A stretch of DNA of 64,000 nucleotides from Adiantum capillus-veneris (lineage: Eukaryota > Streptophyta > Polypodiopsida > Polypodiales > Pteridaceae): assembly GCA_014529385.2 (NCBI GenBank), contig CM043966.1, positions 94,003,087 through 94,067,086 of the forward strand. Reading direction: 5' to 3'. Below the pieces are notes generated by a model. The model was not told where the DNA came from and made no database searches. It worked only from the letters and a program-made list of their open reading frames with translations. Below are positions 45,360 through 56,455 of the stretch, one piece after another. Numbering within the stretch: position 1 is the first letter of the stretch; each line of letters starts with the position of its first letter. A program made the position numbers and the translations under genes.

Positions 45360-46312
45360 GAGATTTCATTATTGTCCTCGGAGGTCAAATATGACCTATG
45401 GGACAAAAGTTACATGTGATGTAGTATGTGTGTGGCTAATGAGTGACTCTTGATGCTCCAAAAGTGTGGTGATGAGAGTTGCAATGGAGAGCCCACATTG
45501 TGGTTGGGAGAGGAAAGTGTGTAGGTCTAAGTCATGGCTAAAAATGTGAGGGAAGCAAGTTCAGATGTGACCAAAAGTTGAGCACTCTAGTAGTGTGTGG
45601 TACTTGGATTCTCAAACTTGTAGTGAGCATAATGTGCACAGTCAATTTGACTCTTCTCCATTGCCCCAACACTCTATCTCACATCGAAGGGAGTGGGAGC
45701 TAAGACAAATGGTTGTGCGATAGTGCATATTTCTCAAGCATATAAGTGTGAGTACGGTTTCCTCTTTTAGTGAAAAACATGGTTTTGTAGTTGGGGGCAA
45801 TATGGGTGGTGTAATGTATGAAGCGTGACCCACCAGATTCCTCCCAAGCCGTAAAACATTGGCGTTGTAGAAAAGATTCATTCACTTGCGAGTCAATTGA
45901 GGCATCATGTAGCAAGTGTAATGCATCCCATCTCCCAAACCACTCTTGCATCCATCATGTGCTCAAGATATTTCTTTTATGTGTCTTTTAAACTTTTTTG
46001 CTTGCTTCCCATGTAATTGTAGGAAGTTGATGTGAGGGGTTTTGACGCATCTTTATCATGTACTCCACAACCATGTCAAGGCCATAACCTCAATTGGAAG
46101 AGATCCCGACTTAAGTAGTAGGAGCATATATGATGTTTGTGTCTTAAATTGGAAAAAGCTTGTAAGAAAACACTTTTGGACATTCTCAAACTCTTTCCAA
46201 GTAGACTTTAAGATGCTCCCATCCCACACTTCAACTCCATAAAGAAGAACCGGTGTCACCAATGCGTCAAAACGGCACTTGATGTTTCTCGCATTACACA
46301 TGTTCTCAAATG
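44313..46312. repeat. Large inverted repeat of LINE 3' sequence (arms about 0.96-0.99 kb)
   Basis: The left arm 44313-45299 is the reverse complement, with scattered differences, of the right arm 45351-46312. The loop is a (GA)n tract of about 50 bp. Matching landmarks include tttgagaacatg at 44315 with its complement at 46300-46311, and gtcaaatttgacctcc at 45256 with its complement near 45382. A transcript through both arms would fold into a long hairpin. Confidence 0.88.
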
Positions 46313-46478
46313 CATAGTATGCTCTCCTTCCTACTTCCAAATGATGCATAGCATATTCATGCCACTTGTGATTGGCTGAAACCTCAAGGCCAAGGTACTT
46401 AAAGTTCTCAACAACTTCAAGTGTCTCATTGTTGTACACAATGCATGGCTTCTCCTTATGGTTGGTTTTCACAAGCAT
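46056..46478 (-). pseudogene. LINE-like RT C-terminal fragment, right arm and beyond
   Basis: A 140-codon open stretch runs from KTNHKEKPCIVYNNETLE through FKYLGLEVSANHKWHEYA and RRAYYAFENM to DALVTPVLLYGVEVWDGS. It is typical of the thumb/connection part of plant non-LTR reverse transcriptases. The last part forms the right palindrome arm. Upstream on the minus strand it ends abruptly near 46497 at gypsy gag. The missing catalytic part is probably the fragment at 63615-63783. Confidence 0.8.
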
Positions 46479-46655
46479 AACCTTTGTTTTGGATTCATAG
46501 TAGGCTATTTGGCCTTGCTTGTATCCAAAAATATCATGGGGCCAGTTGAGGGTACGTTTACACCTCGATTTTTCCCTCTCCGAGTGGATGATGCCATGGA
46601 TGATATTACAGATTATTCTTTGTTGCTCGTCAATATTAATGGTGCTAGATGTGGA

Positions 46656-46940
46656 TCATACAATCTCTATCCAACCTACATGATAGGAGTGGCAAGAGTA
46701 TAGATCCGTCAACATCTCAGTGTGGGGGTCATATTTCCAACTTTCATTAAGGAGTAACCCTCCTAGACTTGACGTGTGAGAGGTCCCTTGTAAGGTGGAA
46801 GCAATGTTGCTCCCCATGGTTTTGTCTTTTGTGGTCGGTACTTTAGAGAGAACTTCCAAGGGAGGTAGCTCGGTAGGGCCTGCATTGAAGGAGGTAGGTA
46901 GAATATCCACATGGACACTCTTAGGGGGTGTGGGGTCCAC
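46656..46940 (-). pseudogene. gag: GYP-F gag N-terminal fragment
   Basis: The open stretch MDPTPPKSVHVDILPTS to YHVGWIEIV matches GYP-E gag (27700-27420). It stops at 46656, and further homology continues to 46500 (GPMIFLDTSKA by translation). Confidence 0.8.
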
Positions 46941-47333
46941 GTGAGATCTGAATAGAGAATCTACTTCCCCGTCCCCTTCATAGCTTCATTGGCCTCAAGT
47001 TTGGAGCGAATAGCTATAATAAATGTCTCCATAATATGGCAAAACATGCTAGCCCTAGGTTGTGTCCTTCTTCCTCAGGGTTTTGTATAGGATAACCTTC
47101 CATCATGTTTGAGTCAGAGAAAGAGTCACTAGCTACAAAACTAACATAACAAAACTAAAATAGAGCTTGACTGAACAAAATAGCACAGAGCCTGATAGAA
47201 CAGAACTTTCTTGCTATTCCTAACAGACTTGTACCAAAAGCACACACATGCACCTTACTCTACCTTTTCTACATGAACTGAGTGACTTCATGAGGCAACA
47301 CAGAGTGCTTCTTGAGCTTTTGTGCATGGAAAC

Positions 47334-47351
47334 TCCCCGACAACGGCTCCA
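47334..47351 (-). other. GYP-F primer-binding site (tRNA-Asp), mutated
   Basis: The minus strand reads TGGAGCCGTTGTCGGGGA, four bases after the LTR. It has two mismatches from the tRNA-Asp complement seen in GYP-A. Confidence 0.75.
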
Positions 47352-47592
47352 AAAATGTGCATGTGTGCCGCACGTGTCGAAGCTAGGGACTTACCGAGCA
47401 CCATGTGCAAGCCACAGATGGCTGCAAGCACATGACCAAGCTAACCTAGCAAGCTCAAAGAGAGCAAGGGTGCATCATTCACCGCTCTACGCTTGCCCAC
47501 TGTGAAGGATTCCTTGCCATGAAGAAGAGGGACTCGTCGTCATCGCGCTCAACTACATGGCCGCCACCGTTGCCACCGTAATGCTCAATCGC

Positions 47593-47684
<92 letters not shown>

Positions 47685-48072
47685 TCGTGAGCACACAATG
47701 GAGAAGGAGATGGAGATAGGGCAAGAGCATTCTTCTTTAGCATGTACCCTTCAGAATGAGGGATTTAGGTCACAATGGCCCTTTTATATGGGTTTGCCCC
47801 ATTCACACATGGGCGCTCACACTGGCCGGTTAAAGTAAAAATACTATCAAATGAGATATGTGGTGCACCTCTCATCGGCGATCACCCAAGCACCTATAGG
47901 ACCGACAAGCCCGACCCATGACTCAAACAATGTGATAAGTGTTGGGGTAAGCCCAACTTGTGGTGACAAAGTGGTGTCTATCTATGAGGCTTGCATAAAT
48001 TGGTTAGACCGGAGGTCCCTAACACCTTAAGGTTTTGGGGTCTGGATGGCTAGACCAATTTGTGGAACGTCA

Positions 48073-48137
48073 CAGTTAAGCGCATATGCGCACAAACAGT
48101 ACTGGGATGGGTGACCTCCCGGGAAGTTGTTGCCCCC
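48073..48137 (+). promoter_or_regulatory. 5S rRNA-like segment in TRIM LTR 1 (Pol III internal control elements)
   Basis: agttaagcg (box A-like of 5S), an intervening gtactgggat, and gatgggtgacctcccgggaag (box C region) match the 3' half of plant 5S rRNA. The 5' half of 5S is not recognisable. A second copy lies in LTR 2. Confidence 0.88.
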
Positions 48138-48469
48138 ATGACCTACAACTGGTATCAGAGCCATGGTTCAAAGTCCAACCTCTGAGTCCGTGGAACAGGA
48201 CATGTTGATGTTGACTTCAACCTCTGAGCTAGCTCCCGGCCACGTTGAAGCTCTCAACCCCTGAGCCTAGAAAAAGACGGAACACGTTGGTACTCAAGGG
48301 GACGGGAAAGTCCCAAGTTTGGCTTAAGGGGGCAATTGTTGGGGTAAGCCCAACTTGTGGTGACAAAGTGGTGTCTATCTATGAGGCTTGCATGAATTGG
48401 TTAGACCGGAGGTCCCTAACACCTTAAGGTTTTGGGGTCTGGATGGCTAGACCAATTTGTGGAACGTCA

Positions 48470-48534
48470 CAGTTAAGCGCATATGCGCGGAAACAGTACT
48501 GGGATGGGTGACCTCCCGGGAAGTTGTTGCCCCC
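48470..48534 (+). promoter_or_regulatory. 5S rRNA-like segment in TRIM LTR 2
   Basis: It is the same segment as in LTR 1, differing at about two positions near gcgcggaaac versus gcgcacaaac. Confidence 0.88.
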
Positions 48535-48571
48535 ATGACCTACAATAAGGCGTCCGTCACCGGTTTGCACA

Positions 48572-49003
48572 CACACACAATGTCTGCGCAGTCGAATACT
48601 GACAAACGCTATATGCTTCACTAAGATAATTCAAACCACTACTTTTATCCAATGTTTACCCCCTCCCTTTAAAAATTTTTTAAAAAAAAACTTCCATAGC
48701 TTTTCTCACTCTATTTCTCCACCATCCGTTTTCCAACTTTTCTGTCCAATGAAAAGCAACTAGGTGGACTACCTCTCCTTGCAGGGTTTCAAAAATCTCT
48801 CTTAGATAATCAAGGTAACCATCTACCTTGATTTGATTTAATTGTTGAGATTCTAAAAATGTCTTAAGCTCACAAAACCTTGGAATTCTCCTCTCAGCAA
48901 ATGGAATCTCAAGGAAATTATGGCAAAATCTGCACCAGTACCCCAATTTTCATTTTAAAAGAAAACTTCATTCTCAAATAAACATTAGGATGAAAAGATT
49001 CTT
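48572..49003. other. Unassigned interval with one 88-codon open stretch
   Basis: On the minus strand 48946-48680 is open and has ordinary amino-acid composition (CRFCHNFLEIPFAERRIPRF, LRKAME-like C-terminus). I cannot assign it to any family and see no start context or partner exons. It may be a fragment of a host gene or of a mobile element. Confidence 0.3.
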
Positions 49004-49729
49004 TGCTGGGGTAAAGGCAGTGTGCCACTTATCCCAGTTATTTATGTCAGAGGCATCCAATCACCATCACTTGTACACACCTTATTCTTTACTAGATAGA
49101 AGAATAAGGGGTCTCTCACAGATAGTGTGGTGAGTAGCTCCATCTACATCACATGCCTGATCCTCTCCTCCCTCACATTCCGCACATGCCATGCACTGTT
49201 TCCACACCCAGCATCACTCCACAAGTGGTATCAGATTGCAAGTTGCTTGAGCTTCCTCAACATGTGCACAAGGCCCTACAGTAGGCATGTCTTTGATCTC
49301 ATGTTTGTGTATGCACCAGCCTTGCAAGAAAGCATAGAATCTTTGCAGATCTTGGAGCTTGGAAGATAGCCAAGCTTGAAGGGAAGGCTTTAAAGCCTTG
49401 CAAGTGAGCTTCCAGGGAAAAAGGAGGGGGCAATTATTGGCCATGTACAAGGGGGTGCATAGGCTTGGCAGAAGAGAGGTGCAGCCCATGTGCACCCAAT
49501 TGCAAATCAAGCAAGGGAGGGCACTTTTCAGTCCACGTACAAAGCTTGGAAGTGGAAGGAAAAGATGCCTATATGCACGCACATAGTGGAATTTCTATAC
49601 TTATGTACAAGATCAAAGGAGGCATTCCTGCAAGTATAACTAAGTAAAGGGGCTGTCCGTGAGTGCAGTTCGTGTGTGCACAAAGGAGAAAGAGAAAGTG
49701 CATGCAATTGTGTGCATCGAGACTACACT
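49004..49729 (+). mobile_element. COP-L: copia LTR (49004-49223) plus leader
   Basis: The LTR begins TGCTGGGGTAAAGG and ends CCACA. A PBS-like TGGTATCAGATTG follows at 49226. Its sequence is related to the COP-H LTR (gtacac, cttattctt, agaataagg in the same order). The leader runs to 49729 without a recognised gene and is cut there by GYP-A. Confidence 0.75.
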
Positions 49730-50045
49730 TGTTAACCCTCACAGCTCACGGACACCCCATCACCTACGACGGACGTGTATTATGTATTTGGTAGAGTCAG
49801 GTACCGGGCTTGTCGGACCAATAGGAAAAGGGTAAGAGTGATCGCCGATGAGAGGCGCACTCTAACTGGGACATTCAAGGGATTAGTTGGATAAGCATGG
49901 GCGCCCAAGTGTGAATGGGGTGAGTTCTTATAAAAGCCAACTAAACCTAAAATTCACTCATTCTCTCATTTGTGCAATAGAAGAGTGCTCTTGCTCCATC
50001 TCCATCTCCATCTTCTTCTTCTTCACCTCCTTGTGTATGTGTGTA

Positions 50046-50106
<61 letters not shown>

Positions 50107-50338
50107 TCGAGCATTGCGGCGGCACGACGGCAGTGAAGCGGTTGAGCGCGACGTAGCGGCGTCTCCTTCTTCTTCGCGGCAAGGAATCCTCCACGGCAGG
50201 AGCATAGAGCAGTGAGTGACACACCATTGCCCTCTTTTGAGCTTACTAGTTAAGCTAGTTGTGTGCTTGGAGCCGTCTGTGGCTCGCACACAGTGTTAGG
50301 CAAGGCCCTTGCTTCGACAGTGCGGCAAGGAGCTCACA
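49730..50338 (+). repeat. GYP-A 5' LTR (609 bp)
   Basis: It begins TGTTAACCCTCAC and ends CTCACA. It differs from the 3' LTR (575 bp) mainly in the length of the microsatellite; the (AG)n array here is about 55 bp against 14 bp in the 3' LTR. Confidence 0.95.
49929..49936 (+). promoter_or_regulatory. TATA box of the GYP-A LTR promoter
   Basis: TATAAAAG is preceded by a CCAAT motif (near 49818). The same box occurs in the 3' LTR (62921-62928) and in other copies. Transcription would start about 30 bp downstream, so the (TG)n(AG)n tract lies in the RNA leader. Confidence 0.7.
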
Positions 50339-50342
50339 TTAT

Positions 50343-50360
50343 TGGCGCCGTTGCCGGGGA
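50343..50360 (+). other. GYP-A primer-binding site (tRNA-Asp)
   Basis: TGGCGCCGTTGCCGGGGA is an exact complement of the 3' end of plant tRNA-Asp(GUC), four bases after the LTR. Confidence 0.92.
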
Positions 50361-51082
50361 ATCGCTCTGCACTAAGACCAAGAGGCACTTTGTGCTTCTC
50401 CTATGAGTTGTTTGTAGTAGGAAAGAAGAGGAAGAGGAAGAGGAATGAGTTGTTTTTCTGCAAGTTGTTAATTTCTATATTGTCTGCAAGTTCTGTGATT
50501 TCTGCATAATGTTGTGTTTTCTGTTTGCACACAGTCTTTGCACAATTAGTAGTCGTTAGCTTGTTCGTAGTGAATGAAAAAAAAAAAACCGAAAATATTT
50601 AAGCGTGAGTGACTGGGGGGCTACACAAAAATTTTGATCGGGATCATTTCCCCAAGCCCAGGCCCAGGCCTCAGTCCTCAGTCATATGATATATACTAGA
50701 CTCACTCTTATATATATACCCTACCCCCTCAAGAGGGAATGAGAGCATGTGGGGCAAGTCCTCCACTCTCCTCCCTTCTCTTCCCACTTACACCCTTAGA
50801 CTTTCTAATTTGGGCCTAGTTCCCTACTAGAAATTGACGGTTTTAGGGATTCCGAGGGCATAAAGTGACCAAACGAAGGGCTGTAAAGCACGGCACGTCC
50901 CTCTGACCGAGACGCTCGCTTTGAGCTATCATACGTTCTATTCTATAGCTGGGTCAGAAAAAAAGGACCAAAAAATCAAAAAATAAATAAATAAGAAAAG
51001 ACTTGGGTTGTAAAACACCCAAAATTACTAGGTGAGCAGCCTTCACGGGCACTCACTGAATCTTCTAGGGGATCCAATCCAT
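50361..51082 (+). other. GYP-A 5' leader
   Basis: About 720 bp of untranslated sequence, T- and A-rich in parts. No ORF with support precedes the gag ATG at 51083. Confidence 0.7.
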
Positions 51083-54000
51083 ATGAACCTACGCTCTGGA
51101 CGATTGTTAGAGCACGAGCATATTGGTAGTGCCTCCATTTACGCGGGCACCCATTATTACTCCACCCTAGGTTCTAGACCTTCGGCCGGGACTCAAGGTA
51201 GCACGACCCAAGATCCTCATATCGCGTCTAGTGATTCTTCCTCTGACTACGAAGTCATGGAGGGGTATCCTACACCAAACCCTGATAGTTCAAGTCAAGA
51301 CATGCATGCCATGGGCCCACGGCCCGGGTCCAGCGTGTTTAGCCGCTTAAAACAGACCCTTAGTAGAGCTACTCGCTCCGAACATGCGGTTAATGAAATA
51401 AATGAAGGGAGTGGGGAGGTAAATTCGTCATTCATGCGTAAAATAGACCCTATGCTTCTTGAGAGTGTGCATGTGAATGTTCCATCCACTGCACCTCCTG
51501 ATCCTTTAGGACTATCTCCCTCTGAGGTTTTACTACCTGATAGTAGGAGTCTTGCCGAAGTACAAGAGATCGAACGCTATATGCAAGCAACAAGGGAGAG
51601 GGAAATTGAGAACCTACGAAGGCTAGAACAAAGTAGAGCCCTGAAAGCAAAGGCTCCTATGACAACAATCATGCCAGCCGAGCAAACCGAGTGCTCCCAA
51701 GGTAGCAGTCACGGAGGGGCAAGCGATGGGGAGCAATAATGCTTCCACTTCGAGGGAAACCTCCAGCACGCCAGGCCTAGATGGGATATTCCTAAACGAA
51801 AATTGGGAGTATGACCTACAAGAAGAAGCTTTAACTGATCGGTACACAGGACACACCTATCATGTGGGTTGGTTAGATGTTCTACAATCCACATCAGGTG
51901 CTACTAGCATAGATGAGTAACAACAGAAAGTCTGTGATGTCCTCCATAGGATTGTCGAGTTAGAAAGATAGAACACAGGGATCAACATGCCTTCAACAGG
52001 CCTTATGAGATTCTTGGATACGGGAAAGGCCAACCAACCAACCCTATCACAAATGGAGACTCCCTCAGTGAGCCCCATTGATCCTCCATATGTTGTTTCA
52101 CCAGGAGCCTCAGTACAATCTGAGCCCACAAGTGGTAGCTTTACCTTCCCAGATCTAGCTCATCTTTCTCTTAATGACACTACGGCTACCATGCATATCC
52201 CAGTGGTGAGCATGACAATAAGTACACCATGGAGTTCATTTGTTAACACTGCGCCGATGCCTAGTAGCACAGTGCCCCCAACTATACCTACATGTATGTA
52301 TCAATCGTGTGCACCTGTCGTACCTCAGCCTCATGTAGCTCCTACACCTCCGATTATTCCAAGAGCTTACAATCCACAATGGCATTATCCAAGCTCTTAT
52401 ACAAGTGGAGCCATGCCATTTAATAATAACATGCCATATCAGGCACCCCCTATGCCTAGGGCCACGCCTCTAAACTTTGGACCACCGTCTGGTACACCAC
52501 CATACGAAATATGGGACCCAAGAGCCGCGCGTATACCAAGGCCAAGGCCAACTCCCATCTCACATGTGGTTCTGAAGCACATACACCCATTATACCTGCT
52601 CAAATAGGAGATTTGGCAGCATTTGCTCAAACTATCGATCGCTCTATTGCGGAAAACATGCGTAGTGCACCTTATAGAGAGCCTAGAAGCAAGGCAGTTC
52701 AAGTAGCTAAGCTCACACAGAAATTCAGTGGAGACGGAGATGCTAGAAAGCATATGGAAGTCTTTGAACATGTGTGCGATTCCTTGGAAGAGCACAATGA
52801 GCTACATAAGTGTAAGGCTTTGAGTTTGACCCTAAGCGGAAAGGCTGGAGATTGGTATAGAACCTTAAGAGTAGAAGAGAAAACGATCTACTCTACTCTT
52901 AGGAGACTGTTCTTAAAAGAATACATACGAGAGGGAGTACTTTGGGGTTTAGCCTCTCAGCTCCAGAAAGCCCAACGAGAAGAAGGTGAATCCGTGAGAG
53001 ACTTCATTAGTCGCCTAAAGAATTTGAATTCTCGATGCAATCCAAACGAGCGATTCAACAATAACCAATTGCTCGATAGATTCATTAGGGGACTATGACA
53101 TGAAAGTATTTATAATGGCCTAGTCATTAGAGGTATCACTACTTGGGAAGCAGTCACCATGAATGCAATCCAATTGGAGGATAATTTAATGATTGCAGGA
53201 GAAAGAGTGTCTGCCGAGCCGAAGTCTAGTAGCTCGCAAGCATCAGGGCATGAGCCAATGAAGATAAAGCCAATCGTGAAAGAGCAAACGATATCTGAGA
53301 TGACTTTGGCAGATCTCACCAAGGCCATCCAAGAAAGCCTTAGGGGTAATCGTGCTCCACAAAACACTCATATGTATCCAAGAAGGGAGCAATAATGGTG
53401 CTCAATCTGCTTGGGCCCACATACTACGAGTGAATGCCCTACTTTCAGAGTAAAGTTTAACGAGACTTGTAACGTGTGTGGTAGGTATGGCCATCAAGCG
53501 AAGGATTGCCTAATGCTTAAACGCATCATGGAAAATAGACCGCGTATAGCTTGGGCAGACTCACCTCGAGTTCCTGCATTGATGCCTACCCCACCCATGG
53601 AGCAACAGTTGCCATTACAGCACATGGTCCCTAGAACCCAAAATGTGGTCCAAACCACACCGTTGCCACCTCCAGTGCTAGGACTGCAACCCCCTCATCC
53701 AAGAGTTACACCTATGAACCAAATAGGTTGCGAGTCATCTAGTGCTTATGTAGATTGCGAAGAGGACATAGACTCTAGTATCACCTATGGAGTCGACATG
53801 CTTGAGGAGTGTCCCATGTACTATATGGAAGACCATTGGGGACAAATCAAACCGGTATATCAAGCTACTGCGCTAGCAGCAAGAGGCCAAAACATTAATA
53901 GTTTTGCCAGGAGACCACCTCTTCAGTGCTACGAATGTGGTGGACCACATCGAGTAGCTGAGTGCCCCATTAGAATGGAATGCAAAAGAATGTTGCACTA

Positions 54001-54787
54001 ATGCAAACAAGTCAAGGGAGTGCATTGGCAATTCCAATACTCACTTGTAATCGTTGTGGCATAGATCATTTGATCGCACAGTGTCCTAACAATCCAAACG
54101 CACCGAAAATCACACCATTGAACATAACAGAGATTGTTGATGGGACACCACCAACTATAAACATAGCACTAGTGAATGCACTCACACGGTCGATGCTCCG
54201 AAAGCAAAATTACATCCTCGAAGAGAGAGATGCTGCATCCATTGGCCGAGCGAGAAAGAAGAAAACATGAAGAAAGAAATCCCTTAATGCTTCTAGCTCA
54301 AAACCTAGTTCAAAGACTAACATAGGGACAGGAGAGGATCCCATGTATATGAATGACCCTGAGGATGACTCAGATTCGATAGAGACCACGGAGACCAAAA
54401 CTGTTACTACAAAGGAAAAAGCCAGTGAGGAGGATCACGAGAGGGACTTACGACGAACACCAAAAGAGTATTCAAAGTTAAACCACCCAGTTGCGAACCC
54501 CCAAGACAAGCCACGAGAGACAAAAAATGAGGATTGCAAGAGAAAGATTGGAACCTATCCAAACCCAACAGTGGAAATTGAACGAGTCCAACAACTGAGG
54601 GGTTTGGTGGAAGAAACTCAACGAACATTAGAACCTGAACCCAAACATATCCAGATGTCAGACACTGTTTCCCACACAAGTTCAACATCACAAGAACTAC
54701 AGGCCGTTACCTATACCCAGTATCATTCGGGAAGAGAATGAGGGTAGGACATCTGAAAGTGGACACACACCTTTCCTGCTAGAGAGA
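51083..54787 (+). pseudogene. gag: GYP-A gag, broken by several stops and frameshifts
   Basis: It starts MNLRSGRLLEHEHIG, as in GYP-E. Blocks in order: a low-complexity N-terminus, HVGWLDVLQSTSGATS (near 51870), a proline-rich stretch, the capsid (KFSGDGDARKHMEVFEHVC, LSLTLSGKAGDWYRTL; 52.7-53.1 kb), then three CCHC knuckles: CNVCGRYGHQAKDC (about 53470), CYECGGPHRVAEC (about 53930) and CNRCGIDHLIAQC (about 54050). Frameshifts are near 51730, 52560, 53985 and 54665. In-frame stops are at 51918, 51969, 53096, 53393 and 54268. Comparison with GYP-E and GYP-2 shows which frame is ancestral. This copy cannot make Gag. Confidence 0.88.
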
Positions 54788-56455
54788 ATGTTTGGTGAGG
54801 GAATGCCCGACCCCCTTGAGGAAGTGAAGATTCCATCTTCACCATTCTCTTGTCAGGGTCCTACGTTCCACAAGATTCCATTAAATGTTGCCAAATTGAT
54901 GGATTTCATGTCTTCAGAAGTTAGAACCACCATCATGTCCAAACTATATAAAGACCCCGAGCTAGTCTCAGCTCTTCGAGCCTTCCTCAATGGAGAATTA
55001 CAGGCCGGATTACCACAGTTTGCACATATGAACAAACCTGACTCGGTAATGAATGATGAGGAACATTTAGCACCACCATCTGACCTAGCGGGACATGAAT
55101 CTGTAATTGAAGTACCCGTTAACAAGTTGGGGCAATACTTTGAAGGTGATGAATCTAATGCTACTCTACCAATCACTACTAAAGGATTAATTGTGAAGGG
55201 GGTCCTTGACGGTGGTGCGGGAGTCAGCATGGTGACAAAGAGTTGTTGGAAGTCTATGGGGCGACCTCACCTTGAAGCCATAAGCGTAGTGGTAAAAATG
55301 GCTAATGGATCTATTGTTACGCCTATTGGAATGCTAAAGGATCTCAGGATCAAGGTTTTGGGACACAAGGTAAGGCAGACTTTCATTGTTATGGATTTTT
55401 CCAAGCATTCTATGTCATTTGAGATTATCTTAGGGCGTCCATTCATGAGGGAAGCAAAAATGGTGCATGACTGGTCCAAAAACCACGTCTACTTACAGTT
55501 CCAAAACTCTGTCATTCGAGTTGATCTTTTAAGTGGTCGAACGCATCCTCTAGGAAATAAATTCATCATTGATAATCGATCAGACACAACAATTCACTCA
55601 GCTCCATTACAGTATTGTTACACGTGTAACGAAGACACGGATATTGGGGAGAACTCTCCTTATATGGATATCCTACCCGGAATGGCTGAGTCAGACAATG
55701 TCGATTGGGTACACCTAGCGGCAACTATAGATACATGGGGAGCTAGCGGAACAACTTGGGTAACACCAGATGGGGAAGAGATACCACACATTGCACCAGT
55801 AAACATGTTAGGTGTAGCGCATGTAACATCCGATGATAGGAAAGAGGCACACCTACCTGAGAGTGAAACCGATGATTCCTCAAAGGCTTCAGGCCAATAC
55901 ACATCAGAAATGGAATCTCAGGGAGAAATGGATTCAGAACCTGAAGAAACATCGAGTGAACCAAGTATAGAAACTGAACACTCAAGGCCTAGTACGACCA
56001 TCTATGGTAATTTATATGAGAGTGAAGAAGATACAAGCGAAGACCTATCAGGCGAGTCGAGTTCAAACATTTACCAAAATCAAAACCTTAACAAGAAACA
56101 AAGGTCATATAAGAGACGACGATATCGAGCAAATGTGAGAGCTAGGATAAACAAGGAAAGATCTACTGCAGAATGGCTTAGCTATCTAAGGGCATGTGAT
56201 GCTCATCGAAATCTAGTAGACAATTGGGGTGAACATCTCCAGAGTGTCATGTGGTGCAGCCTGCGACCCATTGACCTCGCTCAATTGGAGGTTACAGAGC
56301 CGAAATTGAGTCGAACTATAAGAAGACGTCAAAATCGAGAGTTAGCACAACAACAAAAGGAGGCAGAACTAAAAGAAAGGTCTCCGTCAGGACAAGAGCC
56401 TGCTGACTTACATACGGCTCCTGAACATTTTAAATCTTATACCACGGGGGAGTGA
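54788..56455 (+). CDS. GYP-A protease 1 and linker ORF, 555 codons
   Basis: The ORF carries the gag-pol linker, then a retropepsin-like domain: VLDGGAGVSMV with DGGA at 55208-55219, a core around VVVKMANGSIVTPIGMLKDL, and IILGRPFMREAKMVHDW. The catalytic aspartate is kept in a DGGA version of the loop. About 250 further residues follow, rich in acidic and then basic residues (KKQRSYKRRRYRANVRARIN, then WLSYLRACDAHRNLVDNWGE). The ORF ends with a TGA at 56453-56455 that is in frame with the RT ORF. No ATG context decides the start; it was probably translated as part of the gag-pol polyprotein. Confidence 0.85.
   Translation: MFGEGMPDPLEEVKIPSSPFSCQGPTFHKIPLNVAKLMDFMSSEVRTTIMSKLYKDPELVSALRAFLNGELQAGLPQFAHMNKPDSVMNDEEHLAPPSDLAGHESVIEVPVNKLGQYFEGDESNATLPITTKGLIVKGVLDGGAGVSMVTKSCWKSMGRPHLEAISVVVKMANGSIVTPIGMLKDLRIKVLGHKVRQTFIVMDFSKHSMSFEIILGRPFMREAKMVHDWSKNHVYLQFQNSVIRVDLLSGRTHPLGNKFIIDNRSDTTIHSAPLQYCYTCNEDTDIGENSPYMDILPGMAESDNVDWVHLAATIDTWGASGTTWVTPDGEEIPHIAPVNMLGVAHVTSDDRKEAHLPESETDDSSKASGQYTSEMESQGEMDSEPEETSSEPSIETEHSRPSTTIYGNLYESEEDTSEDLSGESSSNIYQNQNLNKKQRSYKRRRYRANVRARINKERSTAEWLSYLRACDAHRNLVDNWGEHLQSVMWCSLRPIDLAQLEVTEPKLSRTIRRRQNRELAQQQKEAELKERSPSGQEPADLHTAPEHFKSYTTGE

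Larger units (their letters stand above)
47940..48544 (+). mobile_element. Cassandra-type TRIM retrotransposon (605 bp)
   Basis: Two nearly identical 208-bp LTRs (47940-48147 and 48337-48544) flank 189 bp of non-coding DNA. The target duplication ataag is perfect (47935-47939 and 48545-48549). The PBS TGGTATCAGAGC starts two bases after the first LTR (48150). A purine tract aagggggcaa precedes the second LTR. Each LTR contains a 5S rRNA-like segment, the hallmark of Cassandra elements. It encodes no protein and must use other elements' enzymes. Confidence 0.93.
46498..48571 (-). mobile_element. GYP-F: 5' LTR, leader and part of gag of a Ty3/gypsy copy
   Basis: On the minus strand: LTR (48571-47356, interrupted by a TRIM), PBS, shortened leader, and gag up to the equivalent of residue LDTSKA, ending at about 46498. 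A deletion near 47140 removes the first part of gag. The gag is closest to GYP-E. The next gag codons (METP) are found not here but at 63793, on the plus strand. Confidence 0.82.
47356..48571 (-). repeat. GYP-F 5' LTR, split by a TRIM insertion
   Basis: 47356-47939 and 48545 to about 48571 together make one LTR of roughly 0.6 kb, with long (CT)n and (CA)n arrays at 47597-47683. The right end is diverged and its exact terminus is uncertain. Confidence 0.75.

Noticed and set aside
48073-48137. A functional 5S rRNA gene
   Set aside because: Only the 3' half of 5S is recognisable, and it sits inside both LTRs of a TRIM with PBS and target repeats, so it is element sequence.
47940-48544. A CRISPR-like or other short-repeat array
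   Set aside because: There are only two long repeats, with PBS, polypurine tract and target duplication; the structure is a retrotransposon.
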